This document shows positions 8,884 to 16,745 of a stretch of DNA of 64,000 nucleotides, piece after piece. Each line of letters opens with the position of its first letter. Within the stretch, counting starts at the first letter, position 1. Position numbers and translations under genes: made by a program. The DNA is from Fimbriimonas ginsengisoli Gsoil 348 (GTDB lineage: Bacteria > Armatimonadota > Fimbriimonadia > Fimbriimonadales > Fimbriimonadaceae): contig NZ_CP007139.1 in NCBI RefSeq assembly GCF_000724625.1, forward strand, positions 4,154,001-4,218,000, read 5' to 3'. The notes under the pieces were generated by a model. The model worked only from the letters and a program-made list of their open reading frames with translations, was not told where the DNA came from and did no database searches.

Positions 8884-8941
8884 TATAAACAGAAAGAGGC
8901 CCGGAGACGACGAAGTCGCTCCCGGCCTCTTTCTGTTTATA
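8884..8941. terminator. Bidirectional terminator between the RES toxin and rplE
   Basis: A stem of about 23 bp with one mismatch joins 8884-8906 (TATAAACAGAAAGAGGC...) to 8919-8941. The A-rich outer left arm and T-rich outer right arm let it terminate in both directions: the TA pair from the left and the rpsS-rplE unit from the right. It ends the minus-strand ribosomal operon after rplE, where spc operons normally continue into rpsN and rpsH. Confidence 0.9.
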
Positions 8942-8944
8942 TCT

Positions 8945-9541
8945 TTACTTCTCGCGAAGCGGAAGGCCCATGGCCTTGAGGAATGCGTACGACTCCTCGT
9001 CCGTCTTGGCGGTGGTGCAGATGATGATGTCCATGCCGCGGATCCGGTCGAACGTGTCGTACGGGATCTCGGGGAAGACGAGCTGCTCTTTGAGGCCCAT
9101 GGCGTAGTTGCCGCGGCCGTCGAACGACTTGGCGGAGAGGCCTTGGAAGTCTCGAATACGGGGAAGGACGACCGACGTCAGCTTGTCGAAGAAGTGGTAC
9201 ATCCGGTCGCCGCGGAGGGTGACCTTACAGCCGACTTCTTCGTTCTCTCGAACCTTAAAGTTGGAGACGGCTTTCTTGGCCCGGGTGATGACCGGCTTCT
9301 GACCTGAAATCAGCGCCATGTCGCGAACCGAGTTCTCGAGGTGCTTGTCCCCGTTCTTGGTCTTGCTGCCCGTGCCCATGTTGATGACGATCTTGTCGAG
9401 CTTCGGCGCTTGCATCACCGAGGTGTACTTGAACTGCTCGACGAGCTTTGGGATGACCTCTTCTCGCTGCTTCTTCTTCGCTCGCGGATACGGGAGCGTG
9501 ACCGGGCCGGTCGACTCCTGGACTTTATCTTTTCGTGCCAT
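8945..9541 (-). CDS. rplE: 50S ribosomal protein L5
   Basis: The 198-aa product contains [53 protein letters not shown], and the C-terminal [27 protein letters not shown], all typical of L5, which binds 5S rRNA and contacts P-site tRNA. The N-terminus is about 15 residues longer than in E. coli. It is the last gene of the minus-strand ribosomal unit. The canonical successors rpsN and rpsH are not here. It is separated from rplX by a 117-nt gap that holds a period-7 inverted array. Confidence 0.97.
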   Translation of the reverse strand: MARKDKVQESTGPVTLPYPRAKKKQREEVIPKLVEQFKYTSVMQAPKLDKIVINMGTGSKTKNGDKHLENSVRDMALISGQKPVITRAKKAVSNFKVRENEEVGCKVTLRGDRMYHFFDKLTSVVLPRIRDFQGLSAKSFDGRGNYAMGLKEQLVFPEIPYDTFDRIRGMDIIICTTAKTDEESYAFLKAMGLPLREK

Positions 9542-9586
9542 TGGGTGTTTTCCTTTGCCTGAGTTCTGACCAGGCTTGTTTTGTGG

Positions 9587-9660
9587 GGAGTTGGCAGTTA
9601 GCAGTCTGCAGCTAGCAGTTCTGAATGGACTGCAAACTGCTCTCTGCTAACTGCAAACTC
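9587..9660. repeat. Period-7 array with inverted arm inside the ribosomal operon
   Basis: Left arm 9593-9620 reads GGCAGTT-AGCAGTC-TGCAGCT-AGCAGTT. After a short loop, the right arm 9630-9660 is its approximate reverse complement (CTGCAAACTGCTCTCTGCTA...). The right arm runs into the stop codon of rplX (9659-9661). The hairpin lies on the transcript between rplX and rplE and lacks a poly-U tail, so it is not an ordinary terminator. Confidence 0.8.
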
Positions 9661-10072
9661 ACTTCGCCATTACTTCGGCATCGGGGATGGCGGTGCCGGT
9701 TTTCTTGGCGTAGCGGACCAGCTTGCCGGTGGCATCGTCCTTGCGGCGGCCGACTCGGGTGGGCTGGTTGGTGTTCGGGTCGAGCACCATCAAGTTGCTG
9801 ATGTGTATCGGCGCCGGGAGCTTGATTCGAGCCGATCGCTCGCCCTGAGTTCGCGCCTTGCGGTGCTTGATCACAGCGTTCAGCGGCAGCGGCTGATCGG
9901 GGTTCTCGTCGTTCTCCTTGAGAATGATCGCCTTCTGCTCTTTGGGAGCGACGGCGGCCACGAAGCCGATTTCGCCCTTGTCCTTGCCGGAGATGATCAT
10001 CACCCGATCGCCCTTTCGGACTTTGAGCTTGATGTGCGAATTCTGTAGCTTAATTTCGGCCTTGGTGGGCAT
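9659..10072 (-). CDS. rplX: 50S ribosomal protein L24
   Basis: The N-terminal KOW motif KVRKGDRVMIISGKDKGEIG and the motif PIHISNLMVLDP identify L24, an assembly initiator for the large subunit. At 137 aa it is about 30 residues longer than usual. The extra length sits in the middle (PDQPLPLNAVIKHRKARTQG) and at the C-terminus (GTAIPDAEVMAK). The start is ATG 10072, 1 nt after the rplN stop. The stop overlaps the right arm of the adjacent repeat. Confidence 0.96.
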   Translation of the reverse strand: MPTKAEIKLQNSHIKLKVRKGDRVMIISGKDKGEIGFVAAVAPKEQKAIILKENDENPDQPLPLNAVIKHRKARTQGERSARIKLPAPIHISNLMVLDPNTNQPTRVGRRKDDATGKLVRYAKKTGTAIPDAEVMAK

Positions 10073-10073
10073 C

Positions 10074-10445
10074 TTAAAGAACCTCCGGCGCGAGCGATAC
10101 GATCTTCATGAAGTTCGCTTCGCGAAGCTCGCGGGCGACCGGGCCGAAGATGCGCGTGCCGCGCGGCTCCTGGTTGGCGGGATTGATGACCACGCAGGCG
10201 TTGTCATCGAATCGGAGCGTTGAGCCATCGACTCGGCGCACGGCGCGCTTGGTGCGCACGATGACCGCCTTGATGACGTCGCCCTTCTTGACGGGCATAT
10301 TCGGCGTAGCAGCCTTGACCGAGGCGACAATGACGTCACCCACGCGGCCATAGCGGGGCTGCGAGCCCTTCAGAACGCGAATACACATTACGTCGCGCGC
10401 TCCGGAGTTGTCGGCCACTTTGAGCCGCGTAAATTGCTGAATCAT
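10074..10445 (-). CDS. rplN: 50S ribosomal protein L14
   Basis: The 123-aa product starts [20 protein letters not shown] and includes [33 protein letters not shown] and [14 protein letters not shown], all highly conserved in L14, which bridges the subunits near the GTPase centre. Length is standard. Its order between rpsQ and rplX is canonical. The upstream gap of about 120 nt to rpsQ contains a period-8 inverted array. Confidence 0.98.
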   Translation of the reverse strand: MIQQFTRLKVADNSGARDVMCIRVLKGSQPRYGRVGDVIVASVKAATPNMPVKKGDVIKAVIVRTKRAVRRVDGSTLRFDDNACVVINPANQEPRGTRIFGPVARELREANFMKIVSLAPEVL

Positions 10446-10504
10446 TAACTTGCTTCCTTACTTCAGAGGCCAGTCCGGCTTTTTGCCGGGTTAGGCGTGG
10501 GGCC

Positions 10505-10568
10505 ATTGCTGGAATGCTAGATTGCTAGATTGCTGGATTGAAATCAAGCAATCGAGCAATCCAGCAAT
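10505..10568. repeat. Period-8 array with inverted arm between rpsQ and rplN
   Basis: Units ATTGCTGG-AATGCTAG-ATTGCTAG-ATTGCTGG-ATTG (10505-10540) are followed by the reverse-complement units CAAGCAAT-CGAGCAAT-CCAGCAAT (10545-10568). The right arm ends in the rpsQ stop codon (TAA on the minus strand, 10568-10570). Architecture matches the period-7 array at 9587-9660, but the unit sequence is unrelated. Confidence 0.85.
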
Positions 10569-10864
10569 TACTTAACTTTCTCTACGATGCGGGTGACGCG
10601 CCAGCACTTGTCGCGGCTGATCGGGCGGGTCTCCATGATTTCCACTCGGTCGCCCACGTCGCAGCCGATCTCGTCGTGCGCCTTGAACTTCTTGGAGCGG
10701 AGAACGACCTTGCCGTACAGCGGGTGCTGCACGCGTCGCTCGATGTTGACCACGACCGTCTTCTGCATCTTGTTGGAATAGACGATCCCCTCTCGGACCT
10801 TTCGGCGTCCGCGCGCTTCGGCGGCCGGAGTCGGCGTCGTCGTATCCGTGTTTTGCTCTGCCAT
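10568..10864 (-). CDS. rpsQ: 30S ribosomal protein S17 with N-terminal extension
   Basis: Residues from [20 protein letters not shown] to the C-terminus ([28 protein letters not shown]) are typical S17, a primary 16S rRNA-binding protein. The first about 20 residues ([19 protein letters not shown]) are an acidic/Thr-Pro extension not found in E. coli S17. The ATG start overlaps the rpmC stop as TAATG, so translation is probably coupled. Confidence 0.96.
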   Translation of the reverse strand: MAEQNTDTTTPTPAAEARGRRKVREGIVYSNKMQKTVVVNIERRVQHPLYGKVVLRSKKFKAHDEIGCDVGDRVEIMETRPISRDKCWRVTRIVEKVK

Positions 10865-11070
10865 TAGGCGTTTCCTCGCTTCTTCTCGGCGATCAAGGTC
10901 ATGATCCGGGCGATGTTGTGTCGCCGGGTCTTCAGGCTCGCCGTATCGGTAATGCGGCGGAACACGAGATCGCGGCGAGCCCGGTAAAGGCTGGCCTGCT
11001 CCTCGCGGACGAGCGCTTCCAGTTCCGGCACGCTCTTATCCCGCAGCTCAGTAGTCTTCGTATCTTTCAT
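10864..11070 (-). CDS. rpmC: 50S ribosomal protein L29
   Basis: This is a 68-aa helical protein with [30 protein letters not shown] and [18 protein letters not shown], matching L29, the tunnel-exit partner of L23. It follows rplP by 19 nt and its stop overlaps the rpsQ start by one base (TAATG). Confidence 0.95.
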   Translation of the reverse strand: MKDTKTTELRDKSVPELEALVREEQASLYRARRDLVFRRITDTASLKTRRHNIARIMTLIAEKKRGNA

Positions 11071-11089
11071 ATTTCTTTCGCTCCGAGGA

Positions 11090-11566
11090 CTACTCGGACG
11101 CGACCTCCTCGGTAGCGTCAGCGGCGGCGTGCGCGGGCTGAACGGCCTGGAAGTCTCGCTTGGTCATGAACTTACACTTGATCGGCAGCTTGAAGATGGC
11201 AAGTCGCATTGCTTCCTTCGCCACTTCCTCGGCCGGCCCCGCCATCTCGAACAGAACGCGGCCCGGCTTGATGACGGCCACCCATCCTTCGACCGGAGCC
11301 TTACCCTTACCCATTCGGGTTTCGAGCGGTTTCTTCGTGTAGCTCTTGTCCGGGAAGATCCGGATCCAAACTTGTCCGCCACGCTTGATGTGGCGGGTCA
11401 TGGCGATACGAGCGGCCTCGATCTGCCGGGAGGTGATCCACGCCGGCTCCATCGCGACGATCGCGTACTCGCCGAAGGAGATGCGGTTCCCTTGGGTCGC
11501 GCGTCCCTTCATGCGGCCGCGATGCATCTTGCGGCGGCCTTCTTTAACTCTCTTGGGCATCAACAT
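11090..11566 (-). CDS. rplP: 50S ribosomal protein L16
   Basis: The product starts [20 protein letters not shown] and contains the core motif [19 protein letters not shown] and [20 protein letters not shown], as in L16, which organises the A-site region. At 158 aa it carries a tail of about 20 residues rich in Ala and Glu beyond the usual end. The ATG overlaps the rpsC stop as TAATG. Confidence 0.97.
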   Translation of the reverse strand: MLMPKRVKEGRRKMHRGRMKGRATQGNRISFGEYAIVAMEPAWITSRQIEAARIAMTRHIKRGGQVWIRIFPDKSYTKKPLETRMGKGKAPVEGWVAVIKPGRVLFEMAGPAEEVAKEAMRLAIFKLPIKCKFMTKRDFQAVQPAHAAADATEEVASE

Positions 11567-12354
11567 TAGGCGTTCTCTCCGGTTTGGGTAGCGCCGAATG
11601 CCGAGGGGGCCTCGCCTCCGTCGCGCTTATCGCGACGCTCGCGGCGCGGCGGTCGGTCGTCCCGGCCTTCGCGATTCTCGCGGGCTTGGTCCATCTCACG
11701 CAGGCGGCGCTCCGGGAGCACCTCGCCCTTGTAGATCCAGACCTTGCAGCCGACGGAGCCGTAGACGGTGTGGGCGGTCGCCTGACCGTAGTCGATGTCG
11801 GCGCGAATCGTGTGAAGCGGGATCTTGCCCGTCTTGTCACCCTCGCGGCGAGCGATTTCCGAGCCGCCGAGGCGACCGGAGACCTGCACCTTGATACCGC
11901 GGCCGTTCATTCGCATCACGCGGGTCATCGCCTGGCGCATGGCGCGGCGATGGGAGATGCGCTTCTCGAGCTGGACGCAGATGTTCTCGGCGACGAGCTG
12001 AGCATCGAGCTCCGGCTGGCGAACTTCGGTGACGTTGACCTGGACGACCATGGTTGGGTCCTCCCGTCGAACCTTGCGGTTCAGCGTATCGGTCAGCTCG
12101 TCGATTCCCTTGCCGCCGCGGCCGATGATTGCGCCTGGGCGAGCGGTGAAGATCGTGACCTTGATGCGGTTGGCCGCACGCTCGATCTCGACGCGGCTCA
12201 CGTTGCCGAGGCCGGTTCTCCGCTTGATGAAGTTTCGAATCTCATGGTCCTGCAACAGGGCGGGGCCATACCCCTTTTTGTTGTAGTACCACTGACTGTC
12301 GAAGCCGCGGATGACTCCGACGCGAAAACCTACGGGATGGATCTTCTGTCCCAT
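11566..12354 (-). CDS. rpsC: 30S ribosomal protein S3 with charged C-terminal tail
   Basis: The 262-aa product has the S3 N-terminus [20 protein letters not shown], a KH domain with [19 protein letters not shown], and the C-terminal S3 domain with [20 protein letters not shown] and [16 protein letters not shown]3 forms part of the mRNA entry site. About 40 residues after residue 215 form a low-complexity tail rich in Arg, Asp and Glu. It follows rplV with a 6-nt gap. Confidence 0.98.
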   Translation of the reverse strand: MGQKIHPVGFRVGVIRGFDSQWYYNKKGYGPALLQDHEIRNFIKRRTGLGNVSRVEIERAANRIKVTIFTARPGAIIGRGGKGIDELTDTLNRKVRREDPTMVVQVNVTEVRQPELDAQLVAENICVQLEKRISHRRAMRQAMTRVMRMNGRGIKVQVSGRLGGSEIARREGDKTGKIPLHTIRADIDYGQATAHTVYGSVGCKVWIYKGEVLPERRLREMDQARENREGRDDRPPRRERRDKRDGGEAPSAFGATQTGENA

Positions 12355-12360
12355 GTGTGG

Positions 12361-13002
12361 TTACTGCGCTCCTTTATCGTCGTCCGAGGCTGCGGCCCCG
12401 TCGGTCTCGGCGCTCTCGGGAGCGCTCGTCGTCTCTTCGGCCACCGGAGTGGCGCTGCCGCCCTCTTCGGGGGCTTCGCTCGCCGCGACCGGAGTTGCTT
12501 CGGCCACGGTCGGCGCGACTTCTTCCACGTCGGTGTCGGTCGTTTCGTTCGGCGTTACCGGCTCGGGGGCCGGAGCGGCTTTAGCGGCGGCTCCGCGTCG
12601 CGCCTTGGGGGCGGCGAACGTCGGTCGCGGCTTAGCCTTGGTGCCGTGCGGCTTAACCGCCGGCTCGGCGTCGAACTCTTCGACGACTACGGTAATGTGG
12701 CTCGTCTTCTTGATGATCCGGTTGCCTCGGCCCATAGCGCGGGCTCGAAGCCGCTTCAGGCGAGGACCCTCATCGATAAAGATGGTGGCGATCCGAAGGC
12801 CATCGGCCGGGAGCTGGTGATTCTCCTGCGCGTTTCCGATTGCCGAGATCAGCACTTTGCGAAGCGCCTTGGCGCTCTTGCTCGGGTGATATCGCAGAAG
12901 GCCGGCGGCATGCAGGGCCGTCTTGCCGCGGATCTCGTCCGCGATGATGCGGACCTTGCGCGGCTGCACCCTTACGTATTTTGCGGTTGCTCTAACTTCC
13001 AT
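12361..13002 (-). CDS. rplV: 50S ribosomal protein L22 with a ~95-residue low-complexity tail
   Basis: Residues 1-112 are a complete L22: TAKYVRVQPRKVRIIADEIR, KVLISAIGNAQEN, and the tunnel beta-hairpin region ending RGNRIIKKTSHITVVVEE. The remaining about 100 residues are Ala-, Pro-, Glu- and Thr-rich and become strongly acidic (ending ASDDDKGAQ), so the protein is 213 aa against the usual 110-120. Both ends of L22 lie on the outside of the large subunit, so the tail may be exposed at the ribosome surface; that is inference. It lies 77 nt after rpsS. Confidence 0.96.
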   Translation of the reverse strand: MEVRATAKYVRVQPRKVRIIADEIRGKTALHAAGLLRYHPSKSAKALRKVLISAIGNAQENHQLPADGLRIATIFIDEGPRLKRLRARAMGRGNRIIKKTSHITVVVEEFDAEPAVKPHGTKAKPRPTFAAPKARRGAAAKAAPAPEPVTPNETTDTDVEEVAPTVAEATPVAASEAPEEGGSATPVAEETTSAPESAETDGAAASDDDKGAQ

Positions 13003-13079
13003 CGTTCTTTTTGCCTCGTGGCGGCCGCGCTTGATGCGAAAGCCGCTTATTTTACCTGCCGGTATGCAGGTGGGGAGGG

Positions 13080-13367
13080 TTAGCGGAGTCGGGTCCCCCT
13101 CTCGGCAAGGCCGCCGGCGTGACCCTTGAACGTGCGAGTCGGAGCGAATTCACCCAGCTTGTGGCCGATCATGTTTTCGGTCACGAAAACCGGAACATGC
13201 TTGCGCCCGTCGTGGACTGCGAATGTGTGCCCGATCATGTCCGGAATGATCGTGGACCGGCGACTCCAGGTCTTGATGAGCCGCTTTTCGTCCTTGGCAT
13301 TGAGATCGTTCACCTTTTTGATTAGGTGATCGTCTACGAAATAACCTTTCTTTAAACTTCTTGCCAT
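13080..13367 (-). CDS. rpsS: 30S ribosomal protein S19
   Basis: The 95-aa product starts [19 protein letters not shown] and contains [37 protein letters not shown] and [11 protein letters not shown], identical in layout to other S19 proteins of the 30S head. GGAGAT lies 7 nt before the ATG. This is the first gene of the minus-strand unit; in most bacteria rplB would lie just upstream, but here it is more than 11 kb away on the other strand, so a promoter must lie in 13368-13627. Confidence 0.97.
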   Translation of the reverse strand: MARSLKKGYFVDDHLIKKVNDLNAKDEKRLIKTWSRRSTIIPDMIGHTFAVHDGRKHVPVFVTENMIGHKLGEFAPTRTFKGHAGGLAERGTRLR

Positions 13368-13627
13368 ATATCTCCGTTGTTAACGCTGAGCACGAAGCCG
13401 CGCGCAAGTTAATCGGGCGCTCACGAAAATTTGTCACCAAACTTCGCGGGCAGGAGATTCTACCCAGTCCATGGTTGACGAATCTAGGGGCTATCCCGCG
13501 CCGGACCGCCGGTCTCCAGACCGGCCTCCCCAACGACTGGTGTACCTTCGGTACACCGGATCATCGGCGAGGGCGCCGACGCTACGCGCTTCGCGTCATT
13601 GACGGATGAACGGGTAAAACCGCCCGC
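13368..13627. promoter_or_regulatory. Divergent intergenic region driving rpsS and the M42 peptidase gene
   Basis: This 260-nt region must hold the promoter of the orphaned rpsS-rplE unit and that of the divergent peptidase gene. On the minus strand TAGAAT (near 13450-13455) is a possible -10, but its -35 partner is poor, so I do not assign one. The right half carries dispersed palindromes: CCGGTCTCCAGACCGG, GGTGTACCTTCGGTACACC, and a segment at 13558-13586 (GGATCATCGGCGAGGGCGCC...) that recurs at 44723-44751. Confidence 0.55.
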
Positions 13628-14668
13628 GTGAATATCGATCTACTTCAGGAATTAACCGAGGCCCATGGAGTTTCGGGACGCGAAGATGCCATCCGAGAGA
13701 TCGTCCGTCGCGAGCTCGGGCCGCTTGGCGAGCTTTCGTCCGACTCCATGGGGAACGTGATCTGCGTGAAGCGGGGAAGCGGAGGCGGAAAAAAGGTGAT
13801 GATCGCCGCCCACATGGACGAGATCGGATTCTGCGTGAAGTTTATTGATGACAAAGGATTCGTTCGGCTTCAGACCCTTGGTGGCTGGGACCCGCGCCAA
13901 ATGAATGCCCAGCGGGTGATCGTCGGCACGAAAGACGGGCCGCTGCGGGGCGTGCTGATGTATTCCTCTAAGCCCGCGCACTTGTTAACCGAAGGGGAGA
14001 AGAAGGGTCAGAATCACGACGAGTTCTTCGTCGACCTCGGCCTCTCCGGCGAAGAGGCGAAAGCGAAGGTCCGGATCGGCGACCCGGTAACAATGGATCG
14101 TGGCTTCTTCCAGCTTGGGAATCTCCTGACCTGCAAGACGATGGACGACCGCGTCGGGGTGTTCGTGATGATCGAGGCGATCAAGGCGCTCGGCGCTCAC
14201 GAAGTCGACGTTTATGCAGTCGCCACCGTTCAGGAGGAGGTCGGCCTTCGGGGCGCGGCGGCGGCGGGCTGGTCGGTGCAGCCGGACATCGCCATCGCCC
14301 TGGATATCACCCTCGCCAACGACATTCCCGGCTTACCCGAGCAGGACCAGATAACTCGGCTTGGCCAGGGCGCCGCGATCAAGGTCATGGACAGCTCTCT
14401 GATCTGCCACCCCAAGGTGGTCGACCACTTCCGTGATGTCGCGGAAGCAAAGGGAATCAAGTACCAGTTGGAAGTGCTGTCCCGTGGCGGCACCGACGCC
14501 GGCGCCATCCAACGCCTCCACGGCGGCATCCCCAGCTTCACCTTGAGCATCCCGACCCGCTACGTCCACACCGTCAACGAGACGGTCCACGGCGAAGACG
14601 TCCAAGCCTGCATCGACCTCCTCGCCTGCTACTTGGAAGACGCGCATTCGCGGGAGTATGGGTATTGA
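13628..14668 (+). CDS. M42-family metallo-aminopeptidase
   Basis: The 346-aa product has the di-metal ligands of M42 (TET-type) peptidases: AAHMDEIGF (His and the general Asp), TCKTMDDRVG (bridging Asp), ATVQEEVGLRGA (catalytic and ligand Glu), ALDITLAND (Asp) and the C-terminal RYVHTVNE (His). GGTDAGAI precedes the last ligand. Members remove N-terminal residues from peptides in the cytoplasm as large oligomers; some relatives are annotated endoglucanase M by mistake. Start GTG 13628. The stop TGA (14666-14668) is the beginning of an 8-nt tandem array. Confidence 0.93.
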   Translation: MNIDLLQELTEAHGVSGREDAIREIVRRELGPLGELSSDSMGNVICVKRGSGGGKKVMIAAHMDEIGFCVKFIDDKGFVRLQTLGGWDPRQMNAQRVIVGTKDGPLRGVLMYSSKPAHLLTEGEKKGQNHDEFFVDLGLSGEEAKAKVRIGDPVTMDRGFFQLGNLLTCKTMDDRVGVFVMIEAIKALGAHEVDVYAVATVQEEVGLRGAAAAGWSVQPDIAIALDITLANDIPGLPEQDQITRLGQGAAIKVMDSSLICHPKVVDHFRDVAEAKGIKYQLEVLSRGGTDAGAIQRLHGGIPSFTLSIPTRYVHTVNETVHGEDVQACIDLLACYLEDAHSREYGY

Positions 14669-14805
14669 GGCGTTGAGGCGTTGAGGCGTTGAGGCGTTGA
14701 GGCGTTGAGGCGTTGAGGCGTTGAGGCGTTGAGGCGTTGAGGCGTTGAGGCGTTGAGGCGTTGCCAGCTTGCTGCTTTACCCTTTTCCAACGCCCAACGC
14801 CTAGC
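14665..14805. repeat. TTGAGGCG x12 tandem array with inverted partner
   Basis: Twelve perfect copies of TTGAGGCG run from 14665 to 14760, beginning on the stop codon of the upstream gene. After about 25 nt of unrelated sequence, CCAACGCCCAACGCCTAGC (14787-14805) is complementary to variant units, so the transcript could fold into a long stem. The same unit and layout recur at 16628-16743. Both copies lie between convergent genes and may serve as bidirectional ends of transcription. Confidence 0.95.
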
Positions 14806-14809
14806 ACCC

Positions 14810-15097
14810 TCAGTGAAACGTCCTCGCCGCCACCGAAGCAATATCTTTTAGTTCGAACCAGAGTTTTTCGGCTTCGTGTTTGACGCTGTCCCATGCGTCG
14901 TCGGGGTGGGATTCCATTTGGTTTACTCGGGCTCGCAGGTCGCGCTGACGGTTGCGGAGTTGGTCGACGCGTTGGTAGCGGTATTGGCGGATGCCTGCGC
15001 TCTGATGGTTGGCTTCTTCCTGAAGCGTTTCGATCTGGCGCTCGAGGTTGTCGTCCTCAGAACGGATACGGGTGATCATTTCCTCTCGGTGCGTCAT
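14810..15097 (-). CDS. Small coiled-coil protein of unknown function
   Basis: This is a 95-aa, highly charged helical protein (MTHREEMITRIRSEDDNLER to KHEAEKLWFELKDIASVAARTFH). Heptad-like spacing of Leu/Ile/Val in residues 5-55 suggests a coiled coil. There is no signal peptide or known motif. It is the second gene of a possible minus-strand pair, with the HEXXH protein gene 49 nt upstream. I do not recognise the family. Codon use matches its neighbours, so I believe it is real. Confidence 0.6.
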   Translation of the reverse strand: MTHREEMITRIRSEDDNLERQIETLQEEANHQSAGIRQYRYQRVDQLRNRQRDLRARVNQMESHPDDAWDSVKHEAEKLWFELKDIASVAARTFH

Positions 15098-15146
15098 GGT
15101 CGCTTTTCTCCTGACATCAACGACTTCCGCCGTCCGAGAGCGGTTC

Positions 15147-16058
15147 CTATGGTCCAGGCTGATCGCGAAGAAAGGCGAGGGCGTTCGAGAAAAGCTCCCG
15201 CTGGCTCATGCCGAAAACGGTTTCAAGCGCGGCCTCTACTCGCCCCTGACGGCGGACCGTACGTCGCAGATTCCAGGCGACGGACTCGTTGGCGACCTCA
15301 CGTAGCAGACGTCCGAGACGTGCCTCGTTTCCCAGAGAAGCCATGTACCGGCCGATCCATCCGGCTTGCTGGTAAGCCAGCCACACTTCGTCTCTCCCTT
15401 CCTCGTCGTCGGTTCGCCCCTCGATCGCAAGCTCCAGGTCGTCTGCCTGCCGCCAGGGCGAGATTCCGTCGCGAAAGTCTCGCCAGGTCTCTTCGTCGAA
15501 CCGCTGCTCGACCAAGACCGAAAGCGCCTCTTCTAGCCACCGGCTGCAATATCCGTCGGCCAGATTCTCAGAAATGACGTGCGCGTATTCGTGAGCGACC
15601 GCCTGCGAAAACTCCTCAGGGTCGTCGACCAGATAGTTGGGGAGGCAGATCTTGGCGTATGGCTCCTTGTGCACGCAGTAGCCATATGGGTGCGAGGCCC
15701 AAGGGGCGTCGGTCTCTTCGGCGAGGATGGAGAACAAGGTTTGCTCCGAATGGATCCACCCCAACCGACGGGCGACTTCGTCGCAGGCTTTCTCGATCCG
15801 GTTCGCCAACTCCTCTCGGAGGTCGAGCACTTCAAGCGGGACGAATTCAAACTTGAGCCAATCGTTCACGTCGACGCGCTGGCTCTTTTGCCGAGTGATC
15901 GTCTCCGCCTCGATGACCCGGTACCAGCGTAAATAGCCGCCGGCTTCGCCGATCCCGAAATCGCGGATTTCCGCATAGGCGGCTTCCAACCGGTCGCAGT
16001 GGTAATGCTCCAGCGCGGCGTCCCAGTGAGACGAGTCCTCGATGTGAGGGTTAGACAA
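15147..16058 (-). CDS. Putative HEXXH metallopeptidase-like protein
   Basis: The 303-aa product contains VAHEYAHVISENLADGYC (HEYAH, an HEXXH zinc motif) followed 13-16 residues later by WLEEALSVLVEQRF, which could supply the third ligand Glu as in gluzincins. The rest is helical and acidic with no signal peptide, so it is probably cytoplasmic. The first 100 residues (DVNDWLKFEFVPLEVLDLRE and so on) match no family I know. Activity is inferred from the motif only. Start ATG 16058. Confidence 0.7.
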   Translation of the reverse strand: MSNPHIEDSSHWDAALEHYHCDRLEAAYAEIRDFGIGEAGGYLRWYRVIEAETITRQKSQRVDVNDWLKFEFVPLEVLDLREELANRIEKACDEVARRLGWIHSEQTLFSILAEETDAPWASHPYGYCVHKEPYAKICLPNYLVDDPEEFSQAVAHEYAHVISENLADGYCSRWLEEALSVLVEQRFDEETWRDFRDGISPWRQADDLELAIEGRTDDEEGRDEVWLAYQQAGWIGRYMASLGNEARLGRLLREVANESVAWNLRRTVRRQGRVEAALETVFGMSQRELFSNALAFLRDQPGP

Positions 16059-16151
16059 GCGACCGGGTCTCCCGATTTTTCCAAATGGTTGAGGTACCGA
16101 ACGTCATGGTCTTCGCAACGCCCTCATTGTCACCGCATAATGTTATGCAAT

Positions 16152-16631
16152 ATGGCCCGGATTTGCCCTGACTGTAACGTGCCCCTCGAGGCGAGAGAGT
16201 TCCAAGGAGTTACGATCGACGCCTGCTCAAAGTGCGCTGGGATCTTCTTCGATGAAGGCGAGGTCGGACGGATCAAGGCCCAGGGTCTGGCCGCCTTCGA
16301 TGCCCTCGAGGATGCGGTGGTGCCGACTATCGACGTCGAGGCGATCGCCGACCGCCCTCGCGCCTGTCCGAGCTGCGGCACCACGATGGATAAGTTCCGG
16401 TACATGTATAGCTCCAAGCTGATGCTCGACGAGTGCGAGCGCTGCGGCGGGATCTGGGTGCAAGATGGCGAGCTGCGCCACATGCGCCAGGTACTCCAAG
16501 AGCAAGGCTTGCAACGCCCGGCGGTCTCCATTGCCCAAGGCAAGAAAGCCGATCGCCCCGCCTCCGGCTACGCCGACCGAATGCGCAAAGTCCACCAGTT
16601 CATCCTGTCCGTCGGCGGAAGAGCGGCCTGA
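16152..16631 (+). CDS. Double zinc-ribbon protein (zf-TFIIB type)
   Basis: Two related zinc ribbons are visible: CPDCNVPLEAREFQGVTIDACSKC at residues 5-28 and CPSCGTTMDKF...LDECERCGGIW around residues 70-100. Each is followed by an acidic D/EGEL or DEGEV segment, as in zf-TFIIB family proteins of unknown role. The product is 159 aa and probably cytoplasmic. ATG 16152 is preferred; an in-frame ATG at 16140 would add four residues, and neither has a clear Shine-Dalgarno sequence. The stop TGA (16629-16631) starts an 8-nt tandem array, as in the gene at 13628. Confidence 0.8.
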   Translation: MARICPDCNVPLEAREFQGVTIDACSKCAGIFFDEGEVGRIKAQGLAAFDALEDAVVPTIDVEAIADRPRACPSCGTTMDKFRYMYSSKLMLDECERCGGIWVQDGELRHMRQVLQEQGLQRPAVSIAQGKKADRPASGYADRMRKVHQFILSVGGRAA

Positions 16632-16743
16632 GGCGTTGAGGCGTTGAGGCGTTGAGGCGTTGAGGCGTTGAGGCGTTGAGGCGTTGAGGCGTTGTTTAGC
16701 TTTTGGGCATTACCTTATTCCCAACGCCTAACGCCTAGCGCCC
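16628..16743. repeat. TTGAGGCG x8 tandem array with inverted partner
   Basis: One variant (CTGAGGCG) and seven TTGAGGCG units run from 16628 to 16691, beginning at the stop codon of the zinc-ribbon gene. CCAACGCCTAACGCCTAGCG (from 16721) is the complementary arm, ending 3 nt before the stop of the convergent DUF4139 gene. Confidence 0.95.
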
Positions 16744-16745
16744 TT

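Noticed and set aside
8819-9307. 162-codon + frame at the end of the RES gene
   Set aside because: It is a different frame running through the terminator and antisense to rplE.
11584-13083. 499-codon + strand frame opposite rpsC and rplV
   Set aside because: It is the antisense shadow of high-GC ribosomal genes; the minus-strand products match S3 and L22 along their length.
14665-14760. Possible CRISPR array
   Set aside because: Units are 8 nt and contiguous with no spacers, and no cas gene is present; it is a simple tandem repeat.
14574-14894. Minus-strand frame with NASTPQRL repeats
   Set aside because: It only translates the TTGAGGCG array and overlaps two genes; no start signal or domain.
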